This document shows positions 11,501 to 20,514 of a stretch of 64,000 nt of DNA, one piece after another. Made by a program: the position numbers and the translations under genes. The stretch lies in assembly GCA_965153355.1 (NCBI GenBank), contig OZ231126.1, forward strand, positions 4,278,001 through 4,342,000, read 5' to 3'. The notes under the pieces are model-generated. The model was given only the letters and a program-made list of their open reading frames with translations, ran no database searches and had not been told where the DNA came from. Position 1 is the stretch's first letter; each line of letters starts with the position of its first letter. This stretch comes from Flaccisagitta enflata. Taxonomy: Eukaryota; Chaetognatha; Sagittoidea; Aphragmophora.

Positions 11501-11832
11501 TGATTCAGTCGTTACAAAGAGATTTAGATGGCAAAATATTATCGGAAGAAGAAATCTACAACATGAGTTGGGAAAAAAAGGTGGAGTTGATTAGAGGGAA
11601 TGCCGTTCTGTGCGCGCGTCATTTCAATCATCGCTTTGAAGCATTCCTGAAGACAATTTTGAAAGAAAAACTGCACTATGATGGTAATTTAGATGATTAC
11701 TTCTTCCGCATTGAATTTCAGCAACGCGGCTCTCCACATGTTCACATGATCATGTGGAATAGTTTGGTTATTACAGCTCTGCTTGTCGTCAAACATCTTA
11801 GCACTTTCAAGGGAATGTTACTTTTTATGTAA
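8515..11832 (+). CDS. Helitron-type replication protein, C-terminally truncated
   Basis: The frame is 1,105 codons. Order of regions: basic, low-complexity N-terminus; tandem 15-residue units of the type HYDQNKDKILTDR (about residues 350-500); a CxxC...CxxC region (FICTICNRSLF near 568, YICNSCHANL near 613) followed by VAPRVQFMRV, as in the DUF6570-type domain of animal Helitrons; an acidic run DEDDDDDDWDE near 790; then the Helitron-like N-terminal domain, with PTWFLTFTACETWWPEL near 980 and FFRIEFQQRGSPHVHM near 1065. HVH is the HUH metal-binding motif of rolling-circle nucleases. The catalytic Tyr motif and the whole helicase domain should follow. Instead the frame runs 20 unrelated residues to a stop. 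A complete Helitron protein is usually well above this length, so the copy is a 3'-deleted, non-autonomous or dead element. The true start may be the splice acceptor at 8521 rather than the ATG. Confidence 0.88.
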   Translation: MQCCLAQDVSFRGPIKQAAKQVSKSPVCLPKYAPVLRKKQKKPKKADLWFPPVSDYCFSQPNHLPRAKPRVERVKKVSNKDQHREEQPKKQAKRNIPWYERPEFSCNQSEVSRGRGLLKLKSRTDPSPSIKRTPPQLQKKFERDPNLLIKLQQKLTSFKNQRRPRLKKTYAVKEEHPCPHKDNSNDVAGDDANGIDSGLVDDGVCDELSDEHPKMKIPQPRNFSRGHLKKVMKKIKGFLNPMVKSLSKDSKDIEDKISLTYNSKRGCLIQLEKKDGKIETLVDCFTSQNDDEANSSSGFSQREEISLLLGGKGKRSKSEEARRQKKRREVRAKKLSEAENQELLSKARERIKENYEKNKEKILEDRKLHYDQSKDTILTDRDLHYDQNKDQILTDKQMHYYQNKDQILTDRHLHYDQNKDKILTDRHLHYDQNKDKILTDKQMHYDQNKDQILTDRHLHYDQNKDKILTDKQLHYDQNKDKILTNRQSHYKENQNDILTRKRASYKEKSVTTAKRYKGAKAHQRNLRLARNLKLTTIRMHDESYRVNRKEIISQFQNFYELIKYGPDFICTICNRSLFENQVVKINKKLDTAVKIGGNQYNCRTNKLSFDGYEYICNSCHANLKSEKMPKYAVVNGNELPFVPPEVKSLNEGEERCVAPRVQFMRVQKLGCDRQRGIKSNVVNVPIDLGKLNLQLPCPRLDNQIMQLHFKRKMEYNHDYLAQNIDLNKVKQALSILAKSELYKEAGVEIVTNNFEKLEKINEASLQESMKGMELSGETSSCNKGEYVDIQVDEDDDDDDWDELGDDYPTNIGNDDTMIINEIDELQDMVYARNDLSVAPGEGETPLPMTLDEHCEDLAYPTLNAGEKPKEHLVPMSFKDKCKLQLMHEDNRYRTHPTYPFSIFRKAETILHKNNININMKKGKKVDGASVTAKDVLGNDFQNILKHDGGYKVLASNRCSPAYWQKVKGELFAMVRQLGMPTWFLTFTACETWWPELIQSLQRDLDGKILSEEEIYNMSWEKKVELIRGNAVLCARHFNHRFEAFLKTILKEKLHYDGNLDDYFFRIEFQQRGSPHVHMIMWNSLVITALLVVKHLSTFKGMLLFM
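9571..10020 (+). repeat. In-frame 45-bp coding repeat
   Basis: Eight 45-bp units begin at 9616, 9661, 9706, 9751, 9796, 9841, 9886 and 9931, each coding a version of LHYDQNKDKILTDRQ. A diverged unit lies on each side. Adjacent copies differ at few sites, mostly K/Q, L/M and RH/KQ swaps, which suggests recent unequal exchange. The units are amphipathic and charged, probably a helical spacer between the basic N-terminus and the nuclease part. Comparable Y...N...I...R repeats occur in other animal Helitron proteins. Confidence 0.93.
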
Positions 11833-12004
11833 AAATACGGCGGAAACTTTCAAAAATGACCCCTTGGCGATCCAAGGTTTGCCGAAATGCAAATTTCTGT
11901 ACTGTTGATTTTGTCATATTTCACCATCACCAATAAGATAACTTTCAACTTTGGAGAATTGCTGCTCTTTAACAAAATAAGCCAAAAACCTCAAATTGAT
12001 CGCA

Positions 12005-12206
12005 TTTTTAGTCGCGTACTACGCGACTCTACACCCCGCTTTGTCCGTTGGTTTGTTGGTCCATCGGTCCGTCCGTCGCTCCGTCACACTTTACTTTTTT
12101 TTTTTTGCGGTCTCTGGCCTCACTGCTCTTGCCCAAATGAGAAAGTGACCTCTATTACGGCCCCTGCCCACCCGCACGCGAATGGGTTAGCCGTGTATCC
12201 GGCCTC
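12005..12206 (+). mobile_element. HINE-like short element
   Basis: TTTTTAGTCGCGTACTACGC begins the hairpin end (AGTCGCGTACTACGCGACT). CCGTTGGT/CCGTC words, CACACTTTAC, a T-run, CACTGCTCTTGCCC and CACCCGCACGCGAATGGG follow, ending GTGTATCCGGCCT. It lies just past the broken end of the Helitron ORF but is a separate copy of the dispersed family. Confidence 0.88.
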
Positions 12207-12718
12207 GATAAGAATTTAAGCTACTTTTTAAAACGCACCAATCTGGTAGCCGTCGCTTAATTCATTTATGAGCAGCACTTTTCTTGAGTTGATGCGTATT
12301 TCCAGGTTCAAGCATTTTTCTTTTGTAACAATGATAGCTTAAACAGCATTCATTTAAAGGCAACCCGGTAACAGATATGGTACACGGTTTATTCTTATTA
12401 TTTATCCTTTGTTTTCTGCAAATAACTATGTATACATATTCTTTGTACATTATATCCTAAAATGAATTCCAGATTAGTTCAAAAGAAAGGGATTTAATTT
12501 CTTGCTCTTTTTCTCTTGAACATGCGCACATAAACACACACACACACGCACACACACAAACAAACAAACAAATAAACAAACAAACAAACACACACACACA
12601 CTTTTTTCACAATATAATACAATTAACTCAAAATCATAGAGATGAGAATTTAAGAAGATACGATAATCTTTAAGTTGAGTGATCGGTTACGTATTCAATT
12701 GTTGATGCTGTGCACATA
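12207..12718. other. Gene-free stretch
   Basis: AT-rich DNA with a small compound CA/CAAA tract near 12535-12600. No coding exon, RNA gene or complete repeat is recognised. Confidence 0.5.
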
Positions 12719-12877
12719 GTTGTTGTGTTGTTGTTGATGTTGAGTTGTTGTTGTTGTTGTATGTTGTATGTTGTTATTTTTTGTTGTTGTTATTGTTGTT
12801 GTTCTTGGTATTGTTGTTGTCGATGTTGTTGTCAATATTAGTTGTTGATCTTATTGTTGTTGTTATTGTTTTGTTAT

Positions 12878-12910
<33 letters not shown>

Positions 12911-12937
12911 GTTTGTTGTTATTTACTGCCATTACCG

Positions 12938-13007
<70 letters not shown>

Positions 13008-13015
13008 AATTGCTG
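12719..13015. repeat. (GTT)n microsatellite
   Basis: An imperfect GTT/TTG array with GAT, TAT and ACC interruptions in the first half and a pure run from about 12940 to 13005. The long poly-Val/Leu frame is its translation. Confidence 0.94.
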
Positions 13016-13568
13016 TTGATGCAAATTTTTTTCTTTTATCTTATTGCTGTTGACTTGTGTGAAATAAAGATCAGTTTCCCTACACGCAGTGTATCCTCTA
13101 GCATTCAAGGAAAATCCGGGGCTTCAATTGGGTTGAAGTTGACAATGACGGGGTGTTCCAAGTTGACAAGTGCCTGACCCAAATCAGAGCTGAAGGAGGT
13201 CGGTCCTGAGGTGTCGCCAACGTAGATTCGGACAAAGTGACGAAGCAAAAGCTCAATGATATGGAGGCAAATGAACCTTTTGAGAGCTCGGTTCCATCTC
13301 TTCTCCAACGTGGCAAAGACGCCAGTATATTTCCCGACATTCACGTTCCTTGAATCCCCTCCAACCATGATCACATCTTCTGTGTTCAAACCCGGCTTTT
13401 CTTTGATAAAACCATCAACTTCAACCCCGATGTTCTCCCCCTTGCCCCTGTCAACGGCAACTTCAACCCCGATGTTCTCCCCCTTGCCCCTGTCAACGGC
13501 GACTTCTCCGATGTAACTTTGGCGCCTCGCTTCGCAAATCACCATGTGCTCCTCAACAACAGTAGATG

Positions 13569-14100
13569 AACAAGGCCAACACCTATAAGTCGCGTGCGGG
13601 ACATAGATAACTTAAGATGACTTCTATCAACTCAAGATGACTTAAAATGACTCAAGACAACTTTAAATGACTTAAAAAGACATAAAATGACTGAAATAAC
13701 TACAGTTGAACCCCGCTCTAACGGACCCGCCACCAACGGAATTCCGCCTATAACAGATGCAAATTCATGGTCCCTTCATGTTAAATTCTTTTATTTTCTT
13801 TGTTGGCAATAACAGAAGTCCGCCTATAATAGAAAAAAATTGTCGGTCCCCTGAAATCTGTTGAAGCGGGGTTCAACTGTACTTTGACCTATTTGACTTA
13901 AGTGACTAAGAATAACTTAGAATGACCTAGAATGACTAAGAATGACTTAGAATGACTAAGAATGACTTAGAATAACACTGGATGACTTAGAATGACTAAA
14001 AATAACTTAAAGTACAATAAATAGTAGTGTGACGGACAGACAGGCGGATGGACGGATGGACCGACGGACCAACAAAGTGGGTTGTAGAGTCGCGTAAAAA
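13569..14100 (-). mobile_element. HINE-like element, GACTTAGAAT-array subfamily
   Basis: It starts AACAAGGCCAACACCTATAA with GTCGCGTGCGGG close by. The middle is a degenerate 10-bp array (GACTTAGAAT) interrupted by a Tigger-type MITE at 13703-13879, then GACGGACAGACAGG and GGACCGACGGACCAAC words. It ends AGAGTCGCGTAAAAA, so the terminal hairpin has lost its second arm. The element sits inside a reading frame, which fixes its boundaries well. Confidence 0.85.
13703..13879. mobile_element. Tigger/pogo-type MITE
   Basis: 177 bp with perfect long inverted ends, CAGTTGAACCCCGCT and AGCGGGGTTCAACTG, flanked by TA on both sides (13701-13702, 13880-13881). CAGTNGAACCCC ends with a TA target are typical of pogo/Tigger elements. 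It is nested inside the HINE-like element 13569-14100. A second, diverged copy is at 34929-35326. Confidence 0.9.
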
Positions 14101-14574
14101 GATCTTCCACCTCTTCGCCATGCAGAGTTTTGTATCGTTTCCCGTCGATGTAAATTGCATCTGTTGGTTCAGCTGGAGCTCCCGACAGCTGTTCAAGGCG
14201 AGGCTTCTTTGCGACATGCACCTTTGACTTGGTCACAATCAACTCTGGATGTTCGGCTAGGTTTATTCCATCAGCTTCATGCATTGCATTTGCCATCGCC
14301 GTCGTATCTCTCTCACTTGCGCCACTACTAGACATACAATCGATCAATGGACTGATATCGGTCATGTTTCTTTGCTTGGGTCTAGGAGCTTCGTTTTCGC
14401 GCGCTAATTCAGCTTCCAACTCTTCCTCACCGCCAGAATTCGCCTCGTCATTCTTTTCTTCCTCTTCTGAGTCACTGGCCCACGCTGTTGTGCAAATTGT
14501 TCCACTTGTCATAAGCATTTCAACAAAATCTATCCTTTATTTCAGATCTAGTTTTCTCTGACGCTCGGTCTTTT

Positions 14575-14639
14575 GCTCTGTTGTTCAGTCTGTCTGTCTG
14601 TTTATCTGACACTATCTGATTCTCTGTCTATCTGTCTGC

Positions 14640-14731
<92 letters not shown>

Positions 14732-14734
14732 GTT

Positions 14735-14765
<31 letters not shown>

Positions 14766-14776
14766 GTCTCTCTCTG

Positions 14777-14809
<33 letters not shown>

Positions 14810-14820
14810 TTCTGACACAG
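14575..14820. repeat. Compound (GTCT)n-(CT)n microsatellite
   Basis: GTCT/GTTT words pass into a pure CT array (about 14656-14727), then mixed TCTCTG/GTCT words. Confidence 0.94.
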
Positions 14821-15506
14821 ACGCAGACACAGACAAGACATTGTTGTGACTATAATAAACGCAAATAATCATATTATTGTGACGCTCTTCTTGATGGTTG
14901 AAAAAAGAACTGAAAGTGAAAATTGTTCAAAATCTTGTTACCAGACCCCTTGCAAGATTTCAATTCGGTAAACGTTGCTGTAGTCCTAGGGCATTTTGAA
15001 AGCACGCACCATGTTTATACACTAAGTATAACATTTCCTTCCAAGTGCTAAGAAGTCGGACATCTACAGTAGGTTGGACAAAAAACCACGATCTCGGAAA
15101 TCGGTCTTGCTTATATAAGTGATACGTTCAGGGACATGTACAAGGAAATTTTATCAAGTTTTAGGGTCACAGAGTAAGAAGAAATGTGGTCGTGTCACCC
15201 CCCCCCCCCTTCTTCCTCAGCTCACTTTTTTCTTGGTGTATTTTCTTTAGTTCAAATTGAGAAATTGGCAGCAAAACAGCCAAATTCACTTTTCAATGAC
15301 TTCCCCCTTGTAGAGCAGTAGCAGGGATGCAGGAACAAAGAATAAGAGGATCCCAAGGACATTTGGGCAGGGGCAGATTAGCCCAAAAGACTCGAAATAG
15401 CAAAAAGGTGCTTAGAATTGACTTTTTTGTTCTGTGGTTCTAAAGTGCAGGCATGCCTTTTTAAGTCCCGGACACGCAACTCTATACCATGCCCTGTCGG
15501 CAAGCG

Positions 15507-15511
15507 CACAC

Positions 15512-15557
<46 letters not shown>

Positions 15558-15650
15558 GCACACACACACACACACACACACAGACACGCACGCACACGCA
15601 CGCACGCACGCACGCACACACAAACACACACACACACAAATCACACAAAT
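15507..15650. repeat. (CA)n microsatellite
   Basis: CA array with CG interruptions (CACGCACG blocks), adjoining a HINE-like hairpin-end fragment (AAGTCCCGGACACGCAACTC near 15463). Confidence 0.94.
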
Positions 15651-15797
15651 CACACAAAAATCTTCAAAGGTGCCCAAAAAAGTCATTTCAGAATAAAGTT
15701 GCATGAAGAATCCATTTTTTTGGGTTTCGAGGCCCTACGAGGGGCTCTTAGAAACGAAATCCCAACACTTGCTGACAGAACAAGAGAGACCTAACAG

Positions 15798-16013
15798 AAC
15801 AAGGCCGGATATACGGCTACAGAAGTCGCGTGCGGGTGGGCAGAGGCCATATTTGGGGTCACTAAACCATTTGGGCAGGAGCAGTGAGGTCAAAGAAAAA
15901 AAATCATAAAAAAAAGTAAAATGTGACTGATTGACGGACCAACCTACCGACCAACAGACCGACCAATAGATGGACAAAGCGGGTTGTAGAGTCGCGTGCA
16001 TGCGACTAAAAAA
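15798..16013 (-). mobile_element. HINE-like short element, complete
   Basis: A good reference copy. It starts AACAAGGCCGGATATACGGC, has GTCGCGTGCGGGTGGGC, GGGCAGGAGCAGTGAGG and an A-rich stretch, then GACGGACCAACCTACCGACC words, and ends GGGTTGTAGAGTCGCGTGC ATGCGACTAAAAAA. The terminal hairpin AGTCGCGTGCATGCGACT is at 15990-16008. The length of about 215 bp is typical for the family here. Confidence 0.9.
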
Positions 16014-16203
16014 GAATATGGCTCATATTGAACATTTTTTATCCAGTTTTTTAGCTTTTTGGCCCTATTTGGGGCTGCCAGTGGTCTTATCTCCCATAAT
16101 TCCAACTCCTTATTCTTACCCTGGCACCCCTGTGTTTGTCCCACAAGGAGATGGCAGGAAAAAGTGTACAAGACCCTACTACTTAACTACTGTTAGAGGA
16201 AAG

Positions 16204-16251
16204 GGGGGGGGGGTTGGGTTGGGTTGGGTTGGGTTGGGTTGGGTTGGGTTT
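16204..16251. repeat. (GGGTT)n pentanucleotide tract
   Basis: A G-run followed by seven GGGTT repeats inside the mariner-type remnant. Confidence 0.9.
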
Positions 16252-16361
16252 CACTCCATGGTCCTAGCACTTGATAGGAGCTCTTAGTAAGTGACCCTAA
16301 ACTCATCACTGATATAAGCTAGACAGATTTCCGAGATCGTGGATCTTCGTCCAACCTAATC

Positions 16362-16890
16362 TACAGGGCATAATAACCAACCTACTCCTCAGGTCCCTTT
16401 GTCGACTCCTTCGTCCTTGGGTCGTTCCGCTGTACGTCAATCCGTCACATAAACTTTGCGTTATATTCGAATCTGGCAGGCACTTTCTCGAGCTGCGCAC
16501 ATATTGGATTGTCCCCTTGTTCTGTGGAAATGTCATTTTTAATTTTATTGACAAATGACTATCATTGAGATCATCGGTCTGTCTAATGGTCGGTCGGGAG
16601 CCGCCCAGCGGCGAATGACCAAATTTCGAGTCAAACCAGAAAGAATTGGCTGTCGTTCCTTATTCATTGCTTCATATTCATTTTCTTCATACATTATTTG
16701 TTCATTGCCATTTTTAATCCGTCCGTCGGTCACAAATTATTTTTGAGGTATTGTCATGCTGGCGTATCCCAAAATCAATTTTAAGGTCCAGTAAACTGTT
16801 TAAAGTGGGTTTTGTTCATTTTCTCATGTTCGATTCACGATGTTCGATGCAAGCGACGTTGTGCTAATGAACTTGTTCCTTTCCCTTTAG
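16362..16890. other. Gene-free stretch before the 17-kb gene
   Basis: No exon is supported on either strand. A strong polypyrimidine tract and AG at 16877-16890 (TTCCTTTCCCTTTAG) end the stretch and mark the acceptor of the next exon. Confidence 0.5.
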
Positions 16891-17020
16891 CTCCCCACCT
16901 ACTCGCTCCCGGAGAACCAGTCGGCGGTGTACTCGGGTCGAGGTGGATCGTGCATCGTTTCAGCTTCCTTCTTAGAAGACTTCCTTCGTTCCATCGGGTT
17001 TCGTGCTCATCTTATCGGCG
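16891..17020 (+). CDS. Putative exon of the unrecognised 17-kb gene
   Basis: Directly after the strong acceptor TTTCCCTTTAG, one frame reads LPTYSLPENQSAVYSGRGG and on through SFLEDFLRSIGFRAHLIGG, with GC-ending codons like those of the gene downstream. A GT at 17021 (GGCG|GTAGTC) is a possible donor. The phase does not match the next open block (17434 on) in an obvious way, so the exact 3' boundary is open. A HINE-like element occupies the presumed intron. The function is not recognised. Confidence 0.45.
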
Positions 17021-17190
17021 GTAGTCGCCTCTTGATTCCACTTTTGATTTCGAGCCATATCTACGCACTGTACTACGGTGCCCCTGCCTCTAGTTTCCAC
17101 GTTTGATTTGGAGACATATCTGCGCACTATACAACGGTGCCCCTGATTCGTGTTACAAACATAACATAATAGATGATTATGACTTAATGA

Positions 17191-17391
17191 TTTTTTAGTC
17201 GCGTGCTACGCGACTCTTCACCCCGCTTTGTCGGTCCGTCCGTCCGTCCGTCCGTCCGTCCGTCACACTTTACTTTTTTGGGTTTTTGGGGTTTTTGGCA
17301 TCACTGCTCCTGCCCAAATGCTCTGGTAACCTCAATTACGGCTCCTGCTCACCCGCACGCGACTGGGGTAGCCGTGTATGCGGCCTTGTTT
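17191..17391 (+). mobile_element. HINE-like short element, complete reference copy
   Basis: TTTTTT is followed by the hairpin AGTCGCGTGCTACGCGACT (17197-17215), CCCCGCTTTGTCGG, five CCGT words, CACACTTTACTTTTTTGGG, CACTGCTCCTGCCCAAATG, CCTGCTCACCCGCACGCGAC and the end GTGTATGCGGCCTTGTT. The arm GTCGCGTGC (17198-17206) and the far-end motif GCACGCGAC (17355-17363) are perfect 9-bp inverted repeats. Confidence 0.93.
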
Positions 17392-17433
17392 TGGTTCCTG
17401 GTCAATCCACAGTCCAGTCCCCGACAGTGATGA

Positions 17434-18439
17434 TGTAATCAGGAGTGGTTATTGCCCCTCTTTACCTGTACGAACCAATGCGACTCGATCAGCCGTTTCT
17501 TTCTCGAAGGTTTCAACGTGGCACGGTCGGCGGAGGCCAGACACTCTCCCCATCAGACGGTACTCGTTAACGACGTCGAAAAGGAAGGAGACACGTTTCA
17601 TATGGACATAAGCACCGCGACGCCATTCACCTTTATGAATGTTTGCAATATCACAGACTTATTTCGCCATGAACACAACAAGTCTACCACCGGAAAAAAA
17701 CACCATAGAAGAAGTCACCGAGGTTAATCCTCCTCTGATAATTGACGCTCCAATAGTTCATGACTTCCAGTGTCGATACAAGCTGCTCAATGGCCAACAG
17801 CTTCTCTCTGTCATGAGAAACAACATCAACAACGACATTAACAACAACAACGACAACGACAACGACAACAACATTCATGTCGAAGACAACGTCGACCTCA
17901 GGAAACTGGCCTCTAGATTCGACCCTCAATTCCCCGCAACCCTGCTCGGAGATTCCGGCCCCCAGCCACTGATGATGTTGTACTGTAAAGACGACTTTAT
18001 GAGCCTCTCCATGCCACATCTAAGCAAAGTGCCAAACGGGACTTGGCTTCCATGCCACGTCTACCCGTCGCCATTCACCCGACTCGACTTTGAAGCCTGG
18101 CGGAAAACGCTGCAAGACGACAAGGCGCCGTTAACCGTTCGCATCAAAAGCGTGCTTGGGCGAACAATATACATTTCTGGTTTCGGTTCTCAATCTGGAG
18201 ACTTGTTGGAAATTGGCGGATACGATTGCGCACGAACAAAGATTGTGAAAAGACCGACGACGGCGTCTCAGCATTCGCCGGGGGAAGATTCGAAAGGCCC
18301 GAAGACGATCGTGGAAAATGACTCGAAGAAGTTTCGAACGGAATTCCGTCATTTGCATAGCAACGAGGAAGTGCTAGCTCTGGTGGCGGAGGAATTCCCG
18401 GCGTTGTTGGAGAGTTGCAGAGACGCGCTGTCGGGGTGA
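17434..18439 (+). CDS. Unrecognised protein gene with a frame change at an A7 run
   Basis: Two overlapping frames both look coding, one on each side of 17694-17700. The first (open from 17434, CNQEWLLPLFTCTNQCDSIS onward) has strongly biased GC-ending codons up to HEHNKSTTG. The second, from the A7 run, continues KNTIEEVTEVNPPL to a TGA at 18437. One A fewer in the run makes a single continuous frame, so this is either a sequencing indel or a real frameshift. The downstream frame could also start at ATG 17639 or 17669. Visible features: an Asn/Asp-rich run (NNINNDINNNNDNDNDNN) and an LPCHVYPSPF stretch. The C-terminus is helical (EEVLALVAEEFPALLESC). No signal peptide or membrane span is seen. 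The 5' end is a splice acceptor somewhere near 17434-17443, or lies upstream. I do not recognise the family. Confidence 0.6.
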
Positions 18440-18654
18440 AAGATGCTACCATGGCAAAGAACTTGGAACCGGGCTTGAATCATTAATGAACTTTGAGTTA
18501 GAAACGGGTTGGGGCTCAACTCAGGGAGAGATTTCCTGGTGAATATCAGAATCCAGATGGCATTTCACTAGTAGGGAAAGGTTGTCTGCATGAATTGATG
18601 ACATTCCAACGATACTTATTCATATCATTGCGATATAGACTATTTTTACGGCTA

Positions 18655-18780
<126 letters not shown>

Positions 18781-18905
18781 ATTACAATCACATACAAGAA
18801 CCCACGCTACTGCTCGTACGTGCTTACTGAACTGCTGGAATATCTCGTGTTTTTTCTCATCCATTTAGTGGGAAATTCGTCTGACGTTTTAGCGATATAA
18901 GTTAC

Positions 18906-18911
18906 AATAAA
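18906..18911 (+). promoter_or_regulatory. Candidate poly(A) signal
   Basis: AATAAA lies about 470 bp past the stop codon at 18439 and is the first canonical hexamer on this strand downstream. The CA array would then be in the 3' UTR. Confidence 0.35.
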
Positions 18912-18965
18912 ACGAAAGAAAACTCGACGCGAAATTTCGCCTTTTTCTGACGCCATTGAAGCGAG

Positions 18966-18968
<3 letters not shown>

Positions 18969-19050
<82 letters not shown>

Positions 19051-19110
19051 CAGAGAGAGACGGACAGACAGACAGAGAGACAGCTAGACAGACAGAGAGA
19101 CAGCTAGACA
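18969..19110. repeat. (GA)n with ACAG-type tail
   Basis: A GA array to about 19041, then GACAGAGA and a twice-repeated GACAGAGAGACAGCTAGACA unit. Confidence 0.92.
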
Positions 19111-19207
19111 GTCAGAGAGAAGTAGCATTGAGCACTAAGAAATAGTGTAGCTAGAGAATGACACATTGTTCACATCTTGCAGTAATAATTCGAGTAGCTT
19201 TAGGCTG

Positions 19208-19325
19208 TAATGCATAAAACCCAGCCAACCCTTCGCCCTAATACTAACCCTGTCCCTAACCCTAACCCTAAAGCCATCCCCAACCTCAACCCTAACCCGC
19301 TTAAGAAGTCTTTAAAACAAAAGAC

Positions 19326-19328
<3 letters not shown>
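19208..19328 (+). mobile_element. Dispersed element with telomere-like CCCTAA core
   Basis: It begins AATGCATAAAACCCAGC, has a degenerate CCCTAA array with irregular units (CCCTAAAGCCATCCCCAACC) and ends CGCTTAAGAAGTCTTT AAAACAAAAGAC. Both flanks and the irregular core units recur in inverted orientation at 25420-25580, so this is one dispersed sequence and not two chance telomeric arrays. Function unknown. Confidence 0.7.
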
Positions 19329-19394
<66 letters not shown>

Positions 19395-19397
19395 GCA

Positions 19398-19429
<32 letters not shown>

Positions 19430-19434
19430 CACAC
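19329..19434. repeat. (CA)n/(CG) microsatellite
   Basis: CA array with a CACG block in its second half, directly attached to the telomere-like element. Confidence 0.95.
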
Positions 19435-20514
19435 AATTTGAGGAGAATCACTAGCAGAGTACCGTGAAAAACAAACGAGGAATAGGAGGACAAAACAGGG
19501 GGAGCTTGGAACACGACAAAGAGGATGATGAGGAAGAAGGAGAAAGGGAGGCTGAGATGTAAAGATTGAGAAATTGAGAATACTGTAAAATAACGTTCAA
19601 ACGAACGCACTTGCAAAAACATTTCGCCTGTAAAGAAAAAAAAAAAACAACACGTCCCTTCAAATGATATCTTTCATTTTAGGCTCATCTCGGCGAGAAG
19701 ATCGTATTTTTTGTTTGGGTTTACATTTCCACTTTTTTTCTCTCTAATAGAATCAAGTGAATGTAATTAACTTTGACAGCAAAATGTAGGGTCTGCATAT
19801 GCCAATGATCAGTTCACATGCATTGATCGAGGAAAATGTGGATTCTGTGGTTGTCAGATACCTGAAAAATGTTCAAAGTTACTTAATTCATCAAAAGATG
19901 CTTTCGTAAAGACTCCGTCATTTGATATGTCAGTCTACCTGTGAGCACGACATTCGGAGGTGAAATAAAAGACAAGCTTACCAACAGCTTTTCCCGAAAC
20001 ATAGCACTTTGCCATTGATTACGAGTTATGTTTTGTAATGAGAAAACATGCAGCCATACCATCTTGGCCATAAATATACGGACAGCTTGAAAGTGTCATA
20101 GCTCGCTCAATTTTAGTTGCTGTGGGATGATTTTTTTTTCGCATCTTCGAAAATCTATCAAATGAGACCAAGCTGGTTCCTGTATCTTCATTCGTTTAGA
20201 AATGAGAGCAGAACAAAGAAAACTTTTGCTTTTTGCAAAATTGGTGGGGCGATTTTTTTCTAGCCTCTTGAAGATAGCACACTGGTGCTTCGCATCAATA
20301 TGCAAAGAAATGGCATAAAGATGGATGAGTTCAGCTCTTCCCAGGTTAGTGCGCCGCCACATGCACAAGTTGAGCTAGCTGCATTATTTCCAGTCGCAAA
20401 AAAAAAATTGAGCGACGAGGCTAAAAAAGACTCAATCTTGTGTAAAAAAACCTGGGGAATCAACATTGACATTTTAAAGCCCTACGCAGGAGCGTTTCCA
20501 GAGCAACTGAAAAC
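19435..20514. other. Stretch without a recognised gene
   Basis: AT-rich DNA. A block near 20100-20500 stays open on both strands (plus: APPHAQVELAALFPVAKKK; minus: a 90-residue frame) and may be part of the mobile element that continues at 20515-21920, but I cannot identify either translation. Confidence 0.4.

Larger units (their letters stand above)
13105..14518 (-). pseudogene. Mobile-element-type protein split by a HINE-like insertion
   Basis: The N-terminal part reads from an ATG at 14518 to about 14096 (acidic SDSEEEEKNDEANSGGEEE, then KPRLEQLSG and YIDGKRYKTLHGEEVEDL). The frame then enters the inserted element at 14100. It resumes at about 13567 as SSTVVEEHMVICEARR and continues to a TGA at 13105, with LLLRHFVRIYVGDTSGPTSF near the end. 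Conceptually removing the insertion rejoins a sensible reading frame, so one ORF was interrupted. The '...LRH......DG.TSGP..F' pattern recurs in uncharacterised proteins of animal mobile elements, as far as I remember the family. I cannot name it. A 14-residue stretch (VEVAVDRGKGENIG) is duplicated in tandem at 13426-13500. The end may be a truncation, since a GTT microsatellite follows. Confidence 0.6.
15067..16361. mobile_element. Tc1/mariner-type element remnant with other elements nested in it
   Basis: CAGTAGGTTGGAC at 15067 is inverted to GTCCAACCTAATC at 16361, and the inverted match extends through CCACGATCTCGGAAATC and TTATATAAGTGAT. TA flanks both ends (15065-15066, 16362-16363). Between the arms lie a CA microsatellite, a HINE-like copy (15798-16013), a hairpin-end fragment near 15463 and a GGGTT tract. 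There is no transposase frame, so it is non-autonomous. Confidence 0.75.

Noticed and set aside
16430-16460. tRNA-like B-box word (TTCGAATC)
   Set aside because: No A box, cloverleaf pairing or anticodon stem could be built around it.
19240-19300. Chromosome end (telomere)
   Set aside because: Only a few degenerate CCCTAA units with unique flanks shared with a second site. It is internal and dispersed.
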